From Ulvibacterium marinum (GTDB taxonomy: Bacteria; Bacteroidota; Bacteroidia; Flavobacteriales; Flavobacteriaceae): a stretch of 64,000 bases of DNA. The notes under the pieces were generated by a model. It had not been told where the DNA came from, made no database searches, and worked only from the letters and a program-made list of their open reading frames with translations. The DNA is taken from NCBI RefSeq assembly GCF_003626755.1, contig NZ_RBCJ01000003.1, positions 439,859 through 503,858 of the forward strand, written 5' to 3'. Positions 47,180-56,200 of this stretch are shown here, piece by piece. Within the stretch, counting starts at the first letter, position 1; every line of letters starts with the position of its first letter. The position numbers and the translations under genes are program-made.

Positions 47180-47541
47180 AATTAACCGCTATATGATGTG
47201 AATGTAATCTATTTTTCCGGTAATATGCGATTAATAGTTTTCAAATCAAAATCTCTTCTTCTTTTGAATGAGTATTCTTTTTTTCAACATTTTCTTTATA
47301 TCCAAATTACGCACATAAAAGTTTTCCACCACTTATCTATAATTTGATAAATGAAAAGAATAAGTAAGAAAAAACAGATCTTAAGTTGATTTTAATAGAA
47401 CTAAATATATAAGAAATATATACAATTATATAATTAAAATTTAACTTATATTTTAATGTAATTTCTTACAAAATTGGTATATTACTTATTATATGTTATT
47501 CCAATAGCCGACTACCATTATGTGTTAAAAATTGGCCTGCA
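47180..47541. other. AT-rich intergenic region before the VKOR gene
   Basis: This 362-base divergent gap is very AT-rich, with runs such as the ATAT-rich stretch at 47400-47480. It must hold the promoters of rlmB and of the VKOR-fusion gene, but I find no clean TAnnTTTG motif. It has no reading frame of note and no obvious RNA structure. Confidence 0.5.
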
Positions 47542-49143
47542 ATGAAAGATTCCTCCCTTTTTTATATTCTTAAAGCCTTTCTAAAAAAGCAAGGACTAAA
47601 AACCGACTTTGACGAATTGGAGTTTCAGTTACTGAGTCACCCATCTTACCCGAGCTTACATTCCGTTACCGGTGTCCTAAATCATTTTGGAATTGAAAAC
47701 CTTGCTTTGAAAGTTCCGATTAACAGAGACATTTTAGGGCAATTGCCAAAAACCTTCATAACGCTTAATAAGAAGGATCAATTTTTAGTGGCAATAAAAG
47801 AAGGGGGGGGTGTTAGCACGATTTCGACCGATAGAGGAAGAAAAAAAATATCCGTCAACAAGTTTCTGGAATCCTGGCGTGGTATAGTAGTAGTGACCGA
47901 AAAGGAAGACGAGATCCTCAAAAAAGCTGGTAACAACAAGGTACATGGAATAGTATATCTAATTACCATTTGTATAATTTTAGGGCTCTTTTTTTTTCAA
48001 GGCCCTACAGCCTTTCGGGCAGGTCATTTTTTGTTTTCCATCATTGGATTTGCAATTAGTGTTTTAATCGTTAGACACGAACTAGGGCTCAACACTCGAA
48101 TGCTTCATAAAGTTTGCAGTGCTAATGAAACAACAAGTTGTGACGCAGTTTTAAACTCTAATGGAGCAACAATCCTGAAGTGGTTCAAATTAAGCGATGC
48201 AAGCTTTGTTTATTTCTTAGGGCTCGTACTTTCTTGGAATATCCTTCTTATTTTTCGAATCAATGATTTGCCAATTATACTTTTGACCGTATTGGCCTTG
48301 CCAATTACCCTGTATTCTATTTTTTATCAGATTTTTGTGGTTAAAAAATGGTGTCCTCTATGCTTAGGGATAGTAGTAGTTTTATGGATGCAGGCTTGTA
48401 CTCTTATTTTTTTTGAAAGTTCCCTCAGTACTCTAAATGTTGATAGTATTTCCATAGTACTATTTCTACTTGGTTTTTGGCTTGCGTTTTCTTTTTGGCT
48501 ATTTTCAAAGCCCTTGTTAGTAAAGCAAATAGAGCTGAAAAAACTTTCCATTGCGCACAATAAATTTAAAAGAAACTATGCTCTTTTTGATGCCCTGTTA
48601 GCCAAAAGCAATAAGATACAAACGGGAATCCCCGAAATTGAAGGCAGGGAAATAGTATTAGGTAACGCTTATGCACCAATTGAATTGTTGATGGTTACCA
48701 ACCCACTCTGTATTTATTGTAAGTCGGCACATCATGATTTAAAGGAGTTATTGCGTAAAAATCATGATAGCTTTAGAATCCTGATTAGGTTCAATGTGTC
48801 TACAAAGACCGAGGAAAATTTGGACTATAGAGTTACATGCAGATTGTTGGAGTTGTATAGTTTAGAACCTCAAGAAATGGTTTTTGAGGCTTTGCACGAA
48901 GTATACTTGGATAATACAGATTTAAATATGTGGTTATCCAAATGGGGCGAAGTGAAGGATATTTCGTTCAAATATCTATTGGAGCGACAGCAACAATGGT
49001 GTCATAGCAATGGAATTAATTTTACTCCCGCTGTTTTGATTAATGGAAGGGAATTTCCAAAAGAATACGAAAGAAGTGATATCGCTTATTTCGTTGAAGA
49101 TTTAATTGAAGGAACTGAAATTAAGGAGGCAAATCCAGTATGA
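47542..49143 (+). CDS. VKOR-thioredoxin membrane oxidase with degenerate C39 peptidase-like N-terminal domain
   Basis: The protein has 533 residues in three parts. Residues 1-120 follow the peptidase C39 pattern (late motif SYPSLHSVTGVLNHFGIENLAL, FLVAIKEG, and KFLESWRGIVVV), but the catalytic Cys region is missing and the His position reads Gln (DQFLVAI). Residues 135-325 are a vitamin K epoxide reductase module of four or five helices with loop cysteines Cys192 and Cys200 and the CPLC site Cys271-Cys274. Residues 365-525 are a DsbA/thioredoxin-like domain with CIYC (Cys390-Cys393) and cis-Pro in NFTPAV. VKOR proteins make disulfides by passing electrons to quinones. A double-glycine, cysteine-rich peptide gene follows, so this is probably its dedicated oxidase; the C39-like part may bind the leader. 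Confidence 0.88.
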   Translation: MKDSSLFYILKAFLKKQGLKTDFDELEFQLLSHPSYPSLHSVTGVLNHFGIENLALKVPINRDILGQLPKTFITLNKKDQFLVAIKEGGGVSTISTDRGRKKISVNKFLESWRGIVVVTEKEDEILKKAGNNKVHGIVYLITICIILGLFFFQGPTAFRAGHFLFSIIGFAISVLIVRHELGLNTRMLHKVCSANETTSCDAVLNSNGATILKWFKLSDASFVYFLGLVLSWNILLIFRINDLPIILLTVLALPITLYSIFYQIFVVKKWCPLCLGIVVVLWMQACTLIFFESSLSTLNVDSISIVLFLLGFWLAFSFWLFSKPLLVKQIELKKLSIAHNKFKRNYALFDALLAKSNKIQTGIPEIEGREIVLGNAYAPIELLMVTNPLCIYCKSAHHDLKELLRKNHDSFRILIRFNVSTKTEENLDYRVTCRLLELYSLEPQEMVFEALHEVYLDNTDLNMWLSKWGEVKDISFKYLLERQQQWCHSNGINFTPAVLINGREFPKEYERSDIAYFVEDLIEGTEIKEANPV

Positions 49144-49174
49144 TTTAGCCCTGAAAATACAATCCGATGCGTAT

Positions 49175-49203
49175 GCTTTTCCGCTTTTGGCGGAAAAGCT
49201 TTT
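49175..49203 (+). terminator. Possible terminator after the VKOR-fusion gene
   Basis: A ten-base perfect stem (GCTTTTCCGC with GCGGAAAAGC, 5-base loop) is followed by a short TTTT run. The T-tract is weak, so partial read-through into the peptide gene is likely. Confidence 0.6.
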
Positions 49204-49294
49204 GCAAAGGGAACAATATCTTTTCGCGAAAGATGGACATAAACCTTGAGTGTCCTTAACCGTTCAGGGCCAATATAATTCTAATATTTATATT

Positions 49295-49480
49295 ATGAAA
49301 AGTTTATTTGATCTAAGTGGAGTAAAAGTCCTTACTAGTTTTGAACAAAAGACCATTGCTGGGGGTGTTAAATGTCCGGCAAGTTGTGTCGGAAGGCCAC
49401 AAGGCAGCGCTTGTTATGGTAATGGGCATTGTGGATGTCCGGGAGAGTGTAATGCCTTTGAAACCTGTATACCTTATTAG
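49295..49480 (+). CDS. Double-glycine-leader, cysteine-rich secreted peptide precursor (bacteriocin-like)
   Basis: The ATG at 49295 gives 61 residues. The leader (residues 1-24, MKSLFDLSGVKVL, then TSFEQKTIAGG) has the LSxxEQKxIxGG-like pattern of Bacteroidota double-glycine precursors cut by C39-type exporter peptidases. The core of 37 residues (25-61) is Gly/Pro-rich with seven Cys at 27, 31, 40, 46, 48, 52 and 58, typical of a disulfide-stapled or otherwise modified peptide. It has its own strong terminator and follows a VKOR-thioredoxin gene, the natural oxidase for such a core. An exporter gene is not in this window. Antimicrobial or signalling activity is inference; the precursor itself is well supported. 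Confidence 0.8.
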   Translation: MKSLFDLSGVKVLTSFEQKTIAGGVKCPASCVGRPQGSACYGNGHCGCPGECNAFETCIPY

Positions 49481-49486
49481 AAATTA

Positions 49487-49523
49487 AAAAGCAAAGGGTT
49501 TCATGAAACCCTTTGCTTTTTTT
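49487..49523. terminator. Strong, probably bidirectional terminator after the peptide gene
   Basis: A perfect 17-base inverted repeat (AAAAGCAAAGGGTTTCA and its complement) without a loop gap runs into seven Ts, and on the other strand into a T-tract from the A-run. It lies seven bases after the peptide stop and also downstream of the convergent gene at 49605-50363. Confidence 0.9.
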
Positions 49524-49604
49524 GAGGATTTCATGAAATATTGAGGATATCTTCTTTCACAAATTGGCACTCTTAAAACTTATTTGACTTCATTTGAGAG
49601 TTAC

Positions 49605-50363
49605 TTATACACCTTTCCCTTCGGTTGTGATGGTTTCGGCGTATAATAAGAGACGTTGTAAATCTTCTTTTTTGCTTAGATCAATTTCATTCTTTTTAAT
49701 GAAGGTTCTTAAAATGCCGATTTTATCGTTATCAAAGACCATCGAAAGCTTCTTTCTAGAGTCAGGAAAAAATTGAGGTGTTTCCGACTCCATTGCAACG
49801 TAGAAGCCTGATCGATCTACAAATTTATCAGGGGTAGGTAAATGTAACGAAGTTTTGGGCTGTTGGCCTTCCTTAAATGCCTTGGATATTTTTTGGTAGA
49901 GCTTGTATTTTTGACCAGAAAATTTTTCGACCAAATAGCCATTTTCTAAATCTCCTTTTTTGTTGCGGTATTCGGAATACACGAATAGATTTCCATTTAC
50001 CTCACAGGAAACCTTGGCATCCTTAAGAAGCGCCTCGGCCTCTTGTTGTCCCGCTCTTTTTATTTCAATCTCATCCGTGTAGGCATTATAGCGCATGGGA
50101 ACAGTCTTGAAAGTTTTACCGGAATAATAGATTTGTCCAGGGATAAAAGCTTCCACGTAGTACATGGATCCTTCTATATTCGCAAGGTCCAAAGTACGGT
50201 CAGCAACTATGGCCTCGGGCTTATTGCTTAAGCTGTTAAAGTAACTTGCCAATCTAAAGTTATTTTCTGTATCTCCGGAAGGGTTGGCTTGTAGCCCGGC
50301 TTGCCCGAGTACCGAAAATCCATAAATGCATGCTATGATAGTAAATACTAACTTCTTCTTCAT
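49605..50363 (-). CDS. Secreted protein of unknown function
   Basis: The protein has 252 residues. A signal peptide ends near VLGQ. The mature part is mixed alpha/beta with a beta-rich core (IEGSMYYVEAFIPGQIYYSG, then NAYTDEIEIKRAG and GNLFVYSEYRNKKG) and a helical C-terminal third (FIKKNEIDLSKKEDLQRLLL). The single Cys is unlikely to be paired. I do not recognise a named family. It is convergent with the bacteriocin-like peptide gene and shares its terminator; there is no evidence that it belongs to that system. Confidence 0.7.
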   Translation of the reverse strand: MKKKLVFTIIACIYGFSVLGQAGLQANPSGDTENNFRLASYFNSLSNKPEAIVADRTLDLANIEGSMYYVEAFIPGQIYYSGKTFKTVPMRYNAYTDEIEIKRAGQQEAEALLKDAKVSCEVNGNLFVYSEYRNKKGDLENGYLVEKFSGQKYKLYQKISKAFKEGQQPKTSLHLPTPDKFVDRSGFYVAMESETPQFFPDSRKKLSMVFDNDKIGILRTFIKKNEIDLSKKEDLQRLLLYAETITTEGKGV

Positions 50364-50580
50364 TGTTTTTATTTTTATTGATGGTTGAACTTAATTGAGA
50401 TTACTCCAAATAAGATTTATGCCTTACTTCTAAAGTTAGTAAATAATCTAATAAGAGTTGTAGGAAATCTATCAAATTGGTTAAAATACTGTAGTATTTT
50501 GGTATAGGATAGAAAAACTAGAAGAATTACGTTTATGATAATACTTTCCGAAACTACATGGCTATCTCGATAACCCAAAA
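50364..50580. other. Intergenic region between the secreted-protein gene and the SusC/SusD operon
   Basis: Together with the terminator at 50581-50620 this gap is about 305 bases. It should hold the promoter of the minus-strand gene ending at 49605, but I find no exact TAnnTTTG motif. There is no supported reading frame or RNA structure besides the terminator. Confidence 0.5.
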
Positions 50581-50620
50581 AAAGAAAACCATGGTTCCCA
50601 AATTTGGGAACCATGGTTTT
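50581..50620 (-). terminator. Terminator of the SusC/SusD operon
   Basis: An 18-base perfect inverted repeat (50585-50602 with 50603-50620, starting AAAACCATGGTTCCCAAA) runs on the minus strand into TTTTCTTTTTTG. It lies about 50 bases downstream of the third operon gene. Confidence 0.88.
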
Positions 50621-50668
50621 TCTAGTTTTCTGAATTCTATATTGTTTAAAAAGTCATAATGCCAAATA

Positions 50669-51478
50669 CTAATTCACGCACAACAAAGGATTTGGTCCAA
50701 AATCTCCATACGGGCCCTCGGGCGAAGTAAGCGTAAAGGTATGTTCCTCCTCAAAAGCACCAGATGTGTATCTTATAAACAATTCGGCCCCAGCCGGAAC
50801 ATCAATAGTAAAGTTTCCTTCAGATCCTCCTGCAATAGTGAAAACCGTATCCACACCATTGACCGTAAACGTAAGAAAAGCACCATCCCAGCCATCTCCA
50901 AAGCTGTCGAAAATATCAATGTTCCAAGTGCCTCCTACGCTAACATCAGAAATTGGGGAACAATCTACAGTAACTATAAAGTTAAAGGCCTGTAATTGCT
51001 CCGCTTGGCCTAAGATACTCCCACTAAGATTATCCTGGGTGACTACTCGTCCGTCGGTTCCAGTAGCTGTACCCAAAAAACGGAGTACATTACCACCTAC
51101 AATTTCAGAAATATCACCTAAGCCCAAGGCAGTGGCAATTTCTGGATAGGTAAAGGAAAAATCGGATGGAAAGCTGGTGACTGTGGTGAGCGCAGCTGGC
51201 CCTGCTGCTGCTTCGCCTCCTTGTTCAAGGGTAACCGTTACATCCCAGGAAGCTACATTGTTTTCCAAAGCCTCAACAGTAGCATCAAAACTCGAAGTTG
51301 GCAGTTCGCTGGCACCAAGTACCCTGGCATTTGTTTGAATCCTAACATAGGGTGCCTTGTTAGCCTCGTCCAAATGAACTTGCATAGGGTCCTTTTCATC
51401 TTCTTCGCAGGAAATTAATCCGACAGAAAGAAGTGAGAACCCGATCATATACATATATATTCTTTTCATTTTTTTCAT
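50669..51478 (-). CDS. Lipoprotein with DxFGDGWDGA-type C-terminal motif, third gene of the SusC/SusD operon
   Basis: The protein has 269 residues. The signal peptide ends in the lipobox VGLISC (Cys24). The mature part has a beta-rich domain of unknown type (about 40-170) and a C-terminal domain with NIDIFDSFGDGWDGAFLTFT (about residues 187-206), like the DSYGDGWNGA motif found in some secreted Bacteroidota proteases and calcium-binding modules. It lies 21 bases after the SusD-like gene and is closed by a strong terminator. By position it may be a surface glycan- or ligand-binding accessory lipoprotein; the target is unknown. Confidence 0.78.
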   Translation of the reverse strand: MKKMKRIYMYMIGFSLLSVGLISCEEDEKDPMQVHLDEANKAPYVRIQTNARVLGASELPTSSFDATVEALENNVASWDVTVTLEQGGEAAAGPAALTTVTSFPSDFSFTYPEIATALGLGDISEIVGGNVLRFLGTATGTDGRVVTQDNLSGSILGQAEQLQAFNFIVTVDCSPISDVSVGGTWNIDIFDSFGDGWDGAFLTFTVNGVDTVFTIAGGSEGNFTIDVPAGAELFIRYTSGAFEEEHTFTLTSPEGPYGDFGPNPLLCVN

Positions 51479-51499
51479 TTTTATAAAAAGTTATTTTAT

Positions 51500-53209
51500 T
51501 TAGTCCACAAATCCTTCTGGATTGGTATCCCAAAATACCGGGGTATCGGGGTTGGCCTTCTGTGTTATATTCGTATTATTATCTGAAGCAGTTTGTGGAT
51601 ACCACATACTTCTTAGGAACGTACCTGGGTCAGCCACTCGGGTAGCAGGAGTAAGATTATCAGGCTGTCCCGTTCTTCTATAGGTATTATAGCCTTCCAT
51701 ACCATTGCACCAAGAAGCAATAAATACCTGTTCGGCGATGATACGTAGTTTATCGGTATCATTGCCGGCATCATAAGCGGCAAGGATATCTGCTATGTGC
51801 GCATTGATTGCATCAGGAGTGGCTTCAAAACCAGTACCGTCGGCCAGTACTGCACCAAAGGCAGCTACTTTATTCATCGATTGTCGGACTCCTTCTTCCA
51901 AGTATACCCTCGCGTCACCGGAAGTGCCTAAAACCAAAGCTGATTCGGCCAGCATTAAGTGTGTATTAGCGGCTAACAGCATGGGAGAAATACCTGCACC
52001 GGCCAATCCAAAAGTTGCCGCTGTTGAGCCGGATACCGCCGTATTAAAACTGTTATCATCAAAAGGTCCCCCGATTGGGTAGACGCCGTGTAGGGTACGG
52101 AAGTTATCATCGGGTGGAATACCGTCATCATCCAAGTGGTTCCTACCCCACAATCCATTAAGGCCATTTGTTGCAGGTACCAAGCAATAAACATCAAAAG
52201 GAGCCCACCAAGCCGGGATAGCCGGCTCCGTAACGCATTCCTTAGTGATTACATCGGCACCGGAATAATCTTCCTGTTGTCTATAAAAATAATAACGAGT
52301 CCTGGGGTCGGCTTCTCCATACTGATTGGCCATCAGGTTCATATAATAATTGCAGGTGTAAAAGTCCGAACTAGGACCTTGACCATCATAGTTGGAATCA
52401 AAATAAGGGTGCCGGCTATCTGGAGCGGCTAGATTGGAACCCCATTGAAATTGTAGGTCATCTGCAGCATCGACAATTAATTGACCACCTCCAACTAAAC
52501 TATTAATAATTGCAGTGGACTCAGCAGGATTGACCAATCTTGATTGGACTGCTAGCCTTAGTCGCATGGTGTTGGCCGCCTTGATCCATTGGGTTTCATC
52601 ACCCCCGTAATACAAATCGTTAGTAGGTAATACCAGCTCTTGCCTGTTAAGATTAACAATGGCATCCTGTAACAGCTGATCGGCAGCTGCATAAATGGAA
52701 GCTCCTGTATCCACAGCCGGGTTAAAGATTCCTTCTCCACCACGCGCTGCTTCCGAATAAGGTACATCTCCGAACATATCCACCATTGTGGTAATCAGAT
52801 AGGCCTCCAAAATTTGGGCAATGGCGATATGGGTAAACTGACTGGCCTCTTCGGCAAGTGGGGTCATGGTTCGAATGTCGATAAGGGCCTCTGCATAGGT
52901 ATCATCCCATATTTGGTCAAAATCAGATGGCTCATAGGATTCCCTATAGGTCGGGCCAAAGGAATGTTGCATGCGTACAGCCTCCATACCAAATTGTGCC
53001 GTACCGTTTTCGGCAAGACCTTCCGTTCCAGAATGTACTTTGGCAACCAGTTGTTGGATACTATTCAGGAAGAAATCAACGTCCGCTTGGGTCGGATTTA
53101 GTTCATTGGGACTTGGAACCACGCCTAGTTCGGTGGTCTCGCATCCATTTGTTAGCAATATTGATACGGCAACTAGGGCCAGACCAATATTTTTAAACCT
53201 ATTTTTCAT
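51500..53209 (-). CDS. SusD/RagB-like nutrient-binding outer membrane lipoprotein
   Basis: The ATG at 53209 gives 569 residues and a normal lipoprotein signal (lipobox ILLTNGC); an ATG at 53230 would add seven residues. The body is the helix-rich SusD_2-type fold: TTMVDMFGDVPYSEAARGG near residue 145 and ANTHLMLAESALVLG near the end. SusD proteins sit on the outer face of the outer membrane and pass ligands into the SusC barrel, encoded directly upstream. The ligand cannot be read from the sequence; SusD_2 proteins often serve peptides or mixed substrates. No degradative enzyme is in this operon. Confidence 0.92.
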   Translation of the reverse strand: MKNRFKNIGLALVAVSILLTNGCETTELGVVPSPNELNPTQADVDFFLNSIQQLVAKVHSGTEGLAENGTAQFGMEAVRMQHSFGPTYRESYEPSDFDQIWDDTYAEALIDIRTMTPLAEEASQFTHIAIAQILEAYLITTMVDMFGDVPYSEAARGGEGIFNPAVDTGASIYAAADQLLQDAIVNLNRQELVLPTNDLYYGGDETQWIKAANTMRLRLAVQSRLVNPAESTAIINSLVGGGQLIVDAADDLQFQWGSNLAAPDSRHPYFDSNYDGQGPSSDFYTCNYYMNLMANQYGEADPRTRYYFYRQQEDYSGADVITKECVTEPAIPAWWAPFDVYCLVPATNGLNGLWGRNHLDDDGIPPDDNFRTLHGVYPIGGPFDDNSFNTAVSGSTAATFGLAGAGISPMLLAANTHLMLAESALVLGTSGDARVYLEEGVRQSMNKVAAFGAVLADGTGFEATPDAINAHIADILAAYDAGNDTDKLRIIAEQVFIASWCNGMEGYNTYRRTGQPDNLTPATRVADPGTFLRSMWYPQTASDNNTNITQKANPDTPVFWDTNPEGFVD

Positions 53210-53242
53210 AATGCTATGTGTATTTTTCATTTTCTTTTTCGA

Positions 53243-56200
53243 TTAGAAACTAGCTCTTACAGTGAAACCGTATCTCCTTACAGAAGGACCTGTAAAGAAG
53301 TCAATGCCCTGACCGTTACCTACACCCGTACTCGATGAGTTGGTGTCGTAGCGAACATTGTCCGGAAAGTTGATGGCCTTAAACCATAAGTTCTGACCGG
53401 ATAAGGTAAAGGTAAGACTACCAAATGGGGTCTTTTCCAACATTTTGGATGGCAGTGAATAGCCCAAAGAAGCCTCCTGTAGTCTTATTGTGGAACCGTC
53501 AAATATACTAAGTGGATTGATATTTCCTCCAAAATAGGTATTGAAACCCAGCTCAGTTGAGCTAATAGCCGTATCGTTAGGTGTGCCATCGGACGCTTTA
53601 ACGCCGGGAAGAATGTAATTGGCTTCTCTATCAATCGGATTGTCGTCATCAACCACCCCACGACCGATCAATGCCGAGGTGGTAACCGAGTAAACATCCC
53701 CGCCATGACGGTACTGCAAGTTCGCGGATAAGGTGAAATTCTTAAAGGTAATGGTAGGAATCAATGCAGTCTGCCAATCTGGGTTCGGATCACCGATTTC
53801 CCGGATAGTTGGATCGAACAAATACCTACCTGCATCATTTACTAACCTATTTCCATCATCGTCAAATACGAAGTCACTACCCAGCAGTACCCCAAATGGT
53901 CTCCCTTCAACGGCATAGTTAGCGGCTTCCTGGGCAATGGCATCGGTTAACAAAATATTGTTCGTACCATCGGCCAAGTCCGTAACCGTAGTCTCAATGG
54001 TGGTCCAGTTCCCGGCAATATTGATGCCGATTCCACTCTCGAACTCCTTCAGGATAGCTAGGTCAAAATCAACCTCAACTCCCTGCGCCTGGATTTCACC
54101 AATGTTGACCGTTGTACTTGTAAAGCCTGTGGAGCTGTCCAAAGTACGATCGGTAATCAAGTCGGTGGTGCGCTTGTCAAAGAGGCTAACATTCAAATTC
54201 AATCGGTTGAACAGACGAGTATCCAAACCTACTTCAAATTCCTGAATCCGTTCCGGTTTCAGATCGGCGTTCCCCAAAGTATTGTCCACGGAATTGGATG
54301 AAATTACATTTCCATTCACATCTACAAGGCTTCGTGCAGTAAGTCCCAATACGCTTCGTGTAGTGAAAGGATCAGGGAAACCTGCTGACGAACCGTATCC
54401 CAAACGGAGTTTGGCATAGTTCAAAAAGTTGCCCTGGATACCTTCAAAGGCAGAAGTAGGTACAAAAGAGATACTTGCACCGGGGTAGAAAATCGAATTA
54501 TTCTCCCGCTCTAAAGTGGAAGACCAGTCATTCCGTCCTACTGCGTTCAAGAATAACCAATCTTTATAACCTAGGGTCAAATCCAAATAAGCTCCGACTA
54601 AGTTTTGTTCAAAGTTCTGGTTCAGGTTTGGATTGTTTCCTGATCTTGTTAGAGAATTTTGGGCTGAAGGTGTTGTAAAGTTAAAATGTTCCAGTACACC
54701 AAAAACCAGTTGACCTTGGCTCTCGATACCATCTTGCTCATATTCATCCCTTCTGCTATTTAAACCAGCGATGGCCTTTAGGTTAAGATTTTCAGAAAGG
54801 TCCTTGTCGGCGGAAAGAATAAGGTCGTGGTTCCAAATCGTATTTCGTACGCTATTGGTTCGCAACAGACCGATTACCGGGCCATCGACTCCTCCTTTGT
54901 TCTGACCATAGAAATTGAATTCACTATAGGTATCCAGGCCTAAACGATAGGTAAGGTTCATCCAATCATTGATTTCATAGGTAAGGGAAGTATTACCGAT
55001 GAAACGATCTGTATCCTGGGATGTCTTCACATTGGCTACGGTCCAATAGGGATTCTGTATATCATTTGTTTCACGATAGTAGACACTTCTGCCGTCCGCA
55101 GCCTGGAAAGGTAAATTTGTTAGGTCCACACTACGTGGGGTATAGAGAATGTCCCCGAAAACCGCACCTCCGTTAAAGGCCGCACCACTACCGGTGCTTA
55201 CCGCATTTGGAGGAGATTTAAATCCGGTACGGATGAAATTGAAAACGCCACTTATCGTTAACTTATTGGACAATCTGGCATTACCCCCTAAATTGAAGTT
55301 ATTTCTAAGAAGCGTATTTCCCGGGGTAATACCTCTATCCTCGGTGCGCCCATAGTTCAAATTGAAACTGGCCTTTTCACCTCCACCTCGAACATTTACA
55401 GAGGTGCTGGTAACAAATCCTGTACGAAAGAATTCCTCTACCCCATTATAAGGTTGGTAGGGATAAGGATCGTCCAAAAGGTCCTCAAAGCCAGCAATTA
55501 AGGTCTGGTCTGCGATAAAGTTATGGGGATGTTGCAGGATGGCAACACCGCCTGGACCGTCTCCAACAAATTGACGTGCTTGTGAAATACCGTCATCATC
55601 GGTACGGTCAAATCGTGGCCCCCAGTTACTAAAGAAGTAACCAAAACCTTGATGGAACCCTCCACCGTAATTATCCTGATATTTGGGTAATATGGCATCA
55701 GCTACGAAAACGGATTGGTTAACGGTCACTTCGGTCTTGGAAGGGGCCTCACCTGTGGCGGCACCTTTCGTGGTAATCAAGATTACCCCGTTTCGTCCAC
55801 GGTTACCATAAAGTACCGTAGCACTTAGTCCTTTCAATACGCTCACACTAGCAATGGTATTGGGATCAATATCCAAGAATCGGCTGGATTCCGTGTTCCC
55901 ATCCAAAAAGGAAGTTTGTGTATTGGTCCCGGAATCGATGGGAATACCGTCCACAACAAATAGAGGTTGGTTGGACTGGGTAACGGAACTAAAACCACGA
56001 ATAATAATATTGGTTCCCGAACCTGAGAGTCCGTTGTTATTGGTGATATTAACACCAGCAACTTTTCCTTGAAGTACCCGTCCTATATCGGCTTCAGGCC
56101 TGGAACTTACCTGCTCTTCGTCTACCGTGGTCACGGCGTACCCCAGAGATCGTTCCTCCCTTTGAATACCTTGGGCCGTAACGACAACCTCTTCAAGGGC

